Source: Arthrobacter citreus (lineage in GTDB: Bacteria; Bacillota; Bacilli; Bacillales; Bacillaceae_G). From it: 64,000 nt of DNA. The DNA is taken from assembly GCA_013200995.1 (NCBI GenBank), contig CP053688.1, forward strand, positions 806,001 through 870,000. Direction: 5' to 3'. A program made the translations under genes and the position numbers. How positions within the stretch are numbered: the first letter of the stretch is position 1; every line of letters begins with the position of its first letter. The notes beneath the pieces are model-generated. The model was not told the DNA's origin. It searched no databases and saw only the letters and a program-made list of their open reading frames with translations. Below are positions 63,472 through 64,000 of this stretch, one piece after another.

Positions 63472-63498
63472 GCGAGGGTATGAGTCGGCTTTTTGTTT
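63452..63498 (+). terminator. Terminator overlapping the leader ORF
   Basis: AGCTGATTCGTACTCGC (63452-63468) pairs with GCGAG plus TATGAGTCGGCT (63472-63490, two bulged G and several G-U), then TTTTTG. Confidence 0.8.
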
Positions 63499-63528
63499 TG
63501 TTTAAAATACGAACGTATGTACGTTTTA

Positions 63529-63960
63529 TGCGCGGATTTACTTGTTTCCGGGGTATATAAAGTAAGGGGTATTTTTATGTGTCCGAAAACGATATCTAAA
63601 GTGGCATAAGTAGTAGATGTCCGAAAAAGAAAGCTCAGGCGTCATACTTTTTAGATGGATAACGTCCGAAACTCGAAAGTCATGCGACATACCTATCGAG
63701 GTAAATAAATCTGCGCAGGTTTGCTTGTAAAAACGGCATACGTAATAAGAGGTAATTTTGATGTCCTAAATCTCTAAGTCATACGGCATTAATTTTGAAG
63801 GATCAAAACCTGCGCGACTTTGCTTGCTGAGACGTCATAAAAATTAGGGGGATATTTTTGATGTCCAGAATTCATTTCGAATCTGTATAGTACTTTGAAG
63901 GTAAAATCTGCGCAGCTTTAACTTCGAAGGGATACTTATTTATAGGAGATATTTTCCGAG
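63529..63960. repeat. Degenerate tandem repeat of about 99 nt with a repeated RBS-ATG module
   Basis: Three near-full units start at 63663, 63761 and 63861 (98-100 nt), preceded by two truncated copies at 63580 and 63616 and a partial one at 63529. Shared blocks are ATGTCC(G/T)AAA, AGTCATACGGCAT, AATCTGCGCAGGTTTGCTTG and GAGGTAATTTTGATG. Several copies carry a purine-rich ribosome binding site followed by ATG and a very short ORF (for example MCPKTISKVA, MSRIHFESV). The last copy leads to AAAAGGAGGAG at 63984-63994. Confidence 0.8.
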
Positions 63961-63983
63961 TTATTGACTTCGGAGAATTTAAT

Positions 63984-63994
63984 AAAAGGAGGAG
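63984..63994 (+). promoter_or_regulatory. Strong ribosome binding site at the window edge
   Basis: AAAAGGAGGAG ends 6 bases before the window edge, so a plus-strand gene must begin just outside. It is the likely target of the attenuator and repeat region. Confidence 0.7.
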
Positions 63995-64000
63995 TTCAAA

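Larger units (their letters stand above)
63349..63498 (+). promoter_or_regulatory. Attenuator leader: extended -10, structured RNA, leader ORF, terminator
   Basis: TGTTATAAT (63346-63354) is an extended -10. The transcript can form GGTTGTCG (63360-63367) with CGGCAACC (63398-63405), competing with GTTG/CAAC (63361-63364 and 63373-63376). GAGGTGGTG then leads into a 16-codon ORF (63421-63471), MDGTEYEFYGELIRTR. Its last codons form the 5' arm of a 17-bp terminator (63452-63490) whose loop holds the ORF stop, followed by TTTTTGTTTTG. Translation should melt the terminator, so this looks like a translation-dependent attenuator for the genes beyond. Confidence 0.65.
55205..64000. mobile_element. 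Integrative mobile element with partition and transfer-like genes (left part)
   Basis: Gene content and codon use change at about 55.2 kb: more CG-containing codons (GCG, CGA, CGC, ACG), short divergent operons, and mobile-element functions. Content in order: tyrosine recombinase, lipoprotein, coiled-coil protein, Xre repressor, iterons, ParM-like actin, ParR-like protein, three small membrane proteins, a VirB4/HerA-like ATPase, a second Xre regulator and three small acidic proteins. The right end and any relaxase, replication or cargo genes lie outside the window. It could be an integrative conjugative element or an integrated plasmid; the partition genes suggest a stable extrachromosomal phase. 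Confidence 0.8.

Overview
The window looks like the chromosome of a low-GC Bacillaceae bacterium (Bacillus in the broad sense). The evidence is AT-rich coding with strong AGGAGG ribosome binding sites, frequent TTG and GTG starts and U-tailed hairpin terminators. It also has a block matching the B. subtilis order yodM-yozD-yodN-yozE-yokU-kamA, an sbcD-sbcC pair, and a T-box-controlled class I lysyl-tRNA synthetase of the kind known from the B. cereus group. No rRNA, tRNA or CRISPR array was seen.

Layout. 0-9 kb: the 3' part of a group II intron, an LGFP-repeat protein, a secreted SH3b/Excalibur protein, an IS110 transposase lacking its N-terminal half beside a perfect 25-bp palindrome, and a large secreted subtilase with a dockerin-like end. 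9.7-17.3 kb: small hypothetical genes and the yod/yoz cluster, in which kamA has lost its 5' two thirds. 17.5-25 kb: a thioredoxin-like protein, SbcCD nuclease and a polar amino-acid ABC importer (binding protein, permease, ATPase). 25-30.5 kb: a seven-unit 21-nt repeat array, a hydroxyacid dehydrogenase, and a TetR regulator with an MFS pump and acetyltransferase that share a duplicated operator; a 15-codon leader ORF precedes the pump. 30.6-44.7 kb: a Trp/Gly/Arg-rich small protein, LrgAB, DNA repair nucleases (DEDDh exonuclease and ExoA), a Nudix hydrolase, rhomboid protease, LysK with its T-box, DegV, a DHA2 multidrug pump and an L,D-transpeptidase. 45-54.8 kb: glyoxalase-like, GNAT, EamA, HAD and beta-lactamase-fold proteins, then a MarR-MMPL transporter operon with a clear promoter and palindromic operator.

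From about 55.2 kb to the right edge lies an integrated mobile element with richer GC codon use. It carries a tyrosine recombinase, a lipoprotein, two Xre regulators, an actin-like ParM with a ParR-like partner and iterons, two small membrane proteins that could be transfer-channel parts, a VirB4/HerA-like ATPase split by an in-frame TGA, three small acidic proteins of which at least two are paralogs, a leader-peptide attenuator, and a degenerate array of about 99 nt that repeats a ribosome-binding-site/ATG module. The element continues past the window. Its left junction cuts into a minus-strand host gene of which only the last 60 or so codons remain.

Four otherwise open genes (10.2, 30.0, 50.6 and 59.9 kb) are each interrupted by one in-frame stop (TAA, TAA, TAG, TGA) with no frame change. 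Together with the truncated kamA, the GGDEF remnant and the IS110 fragment, this shows steady gene decay.
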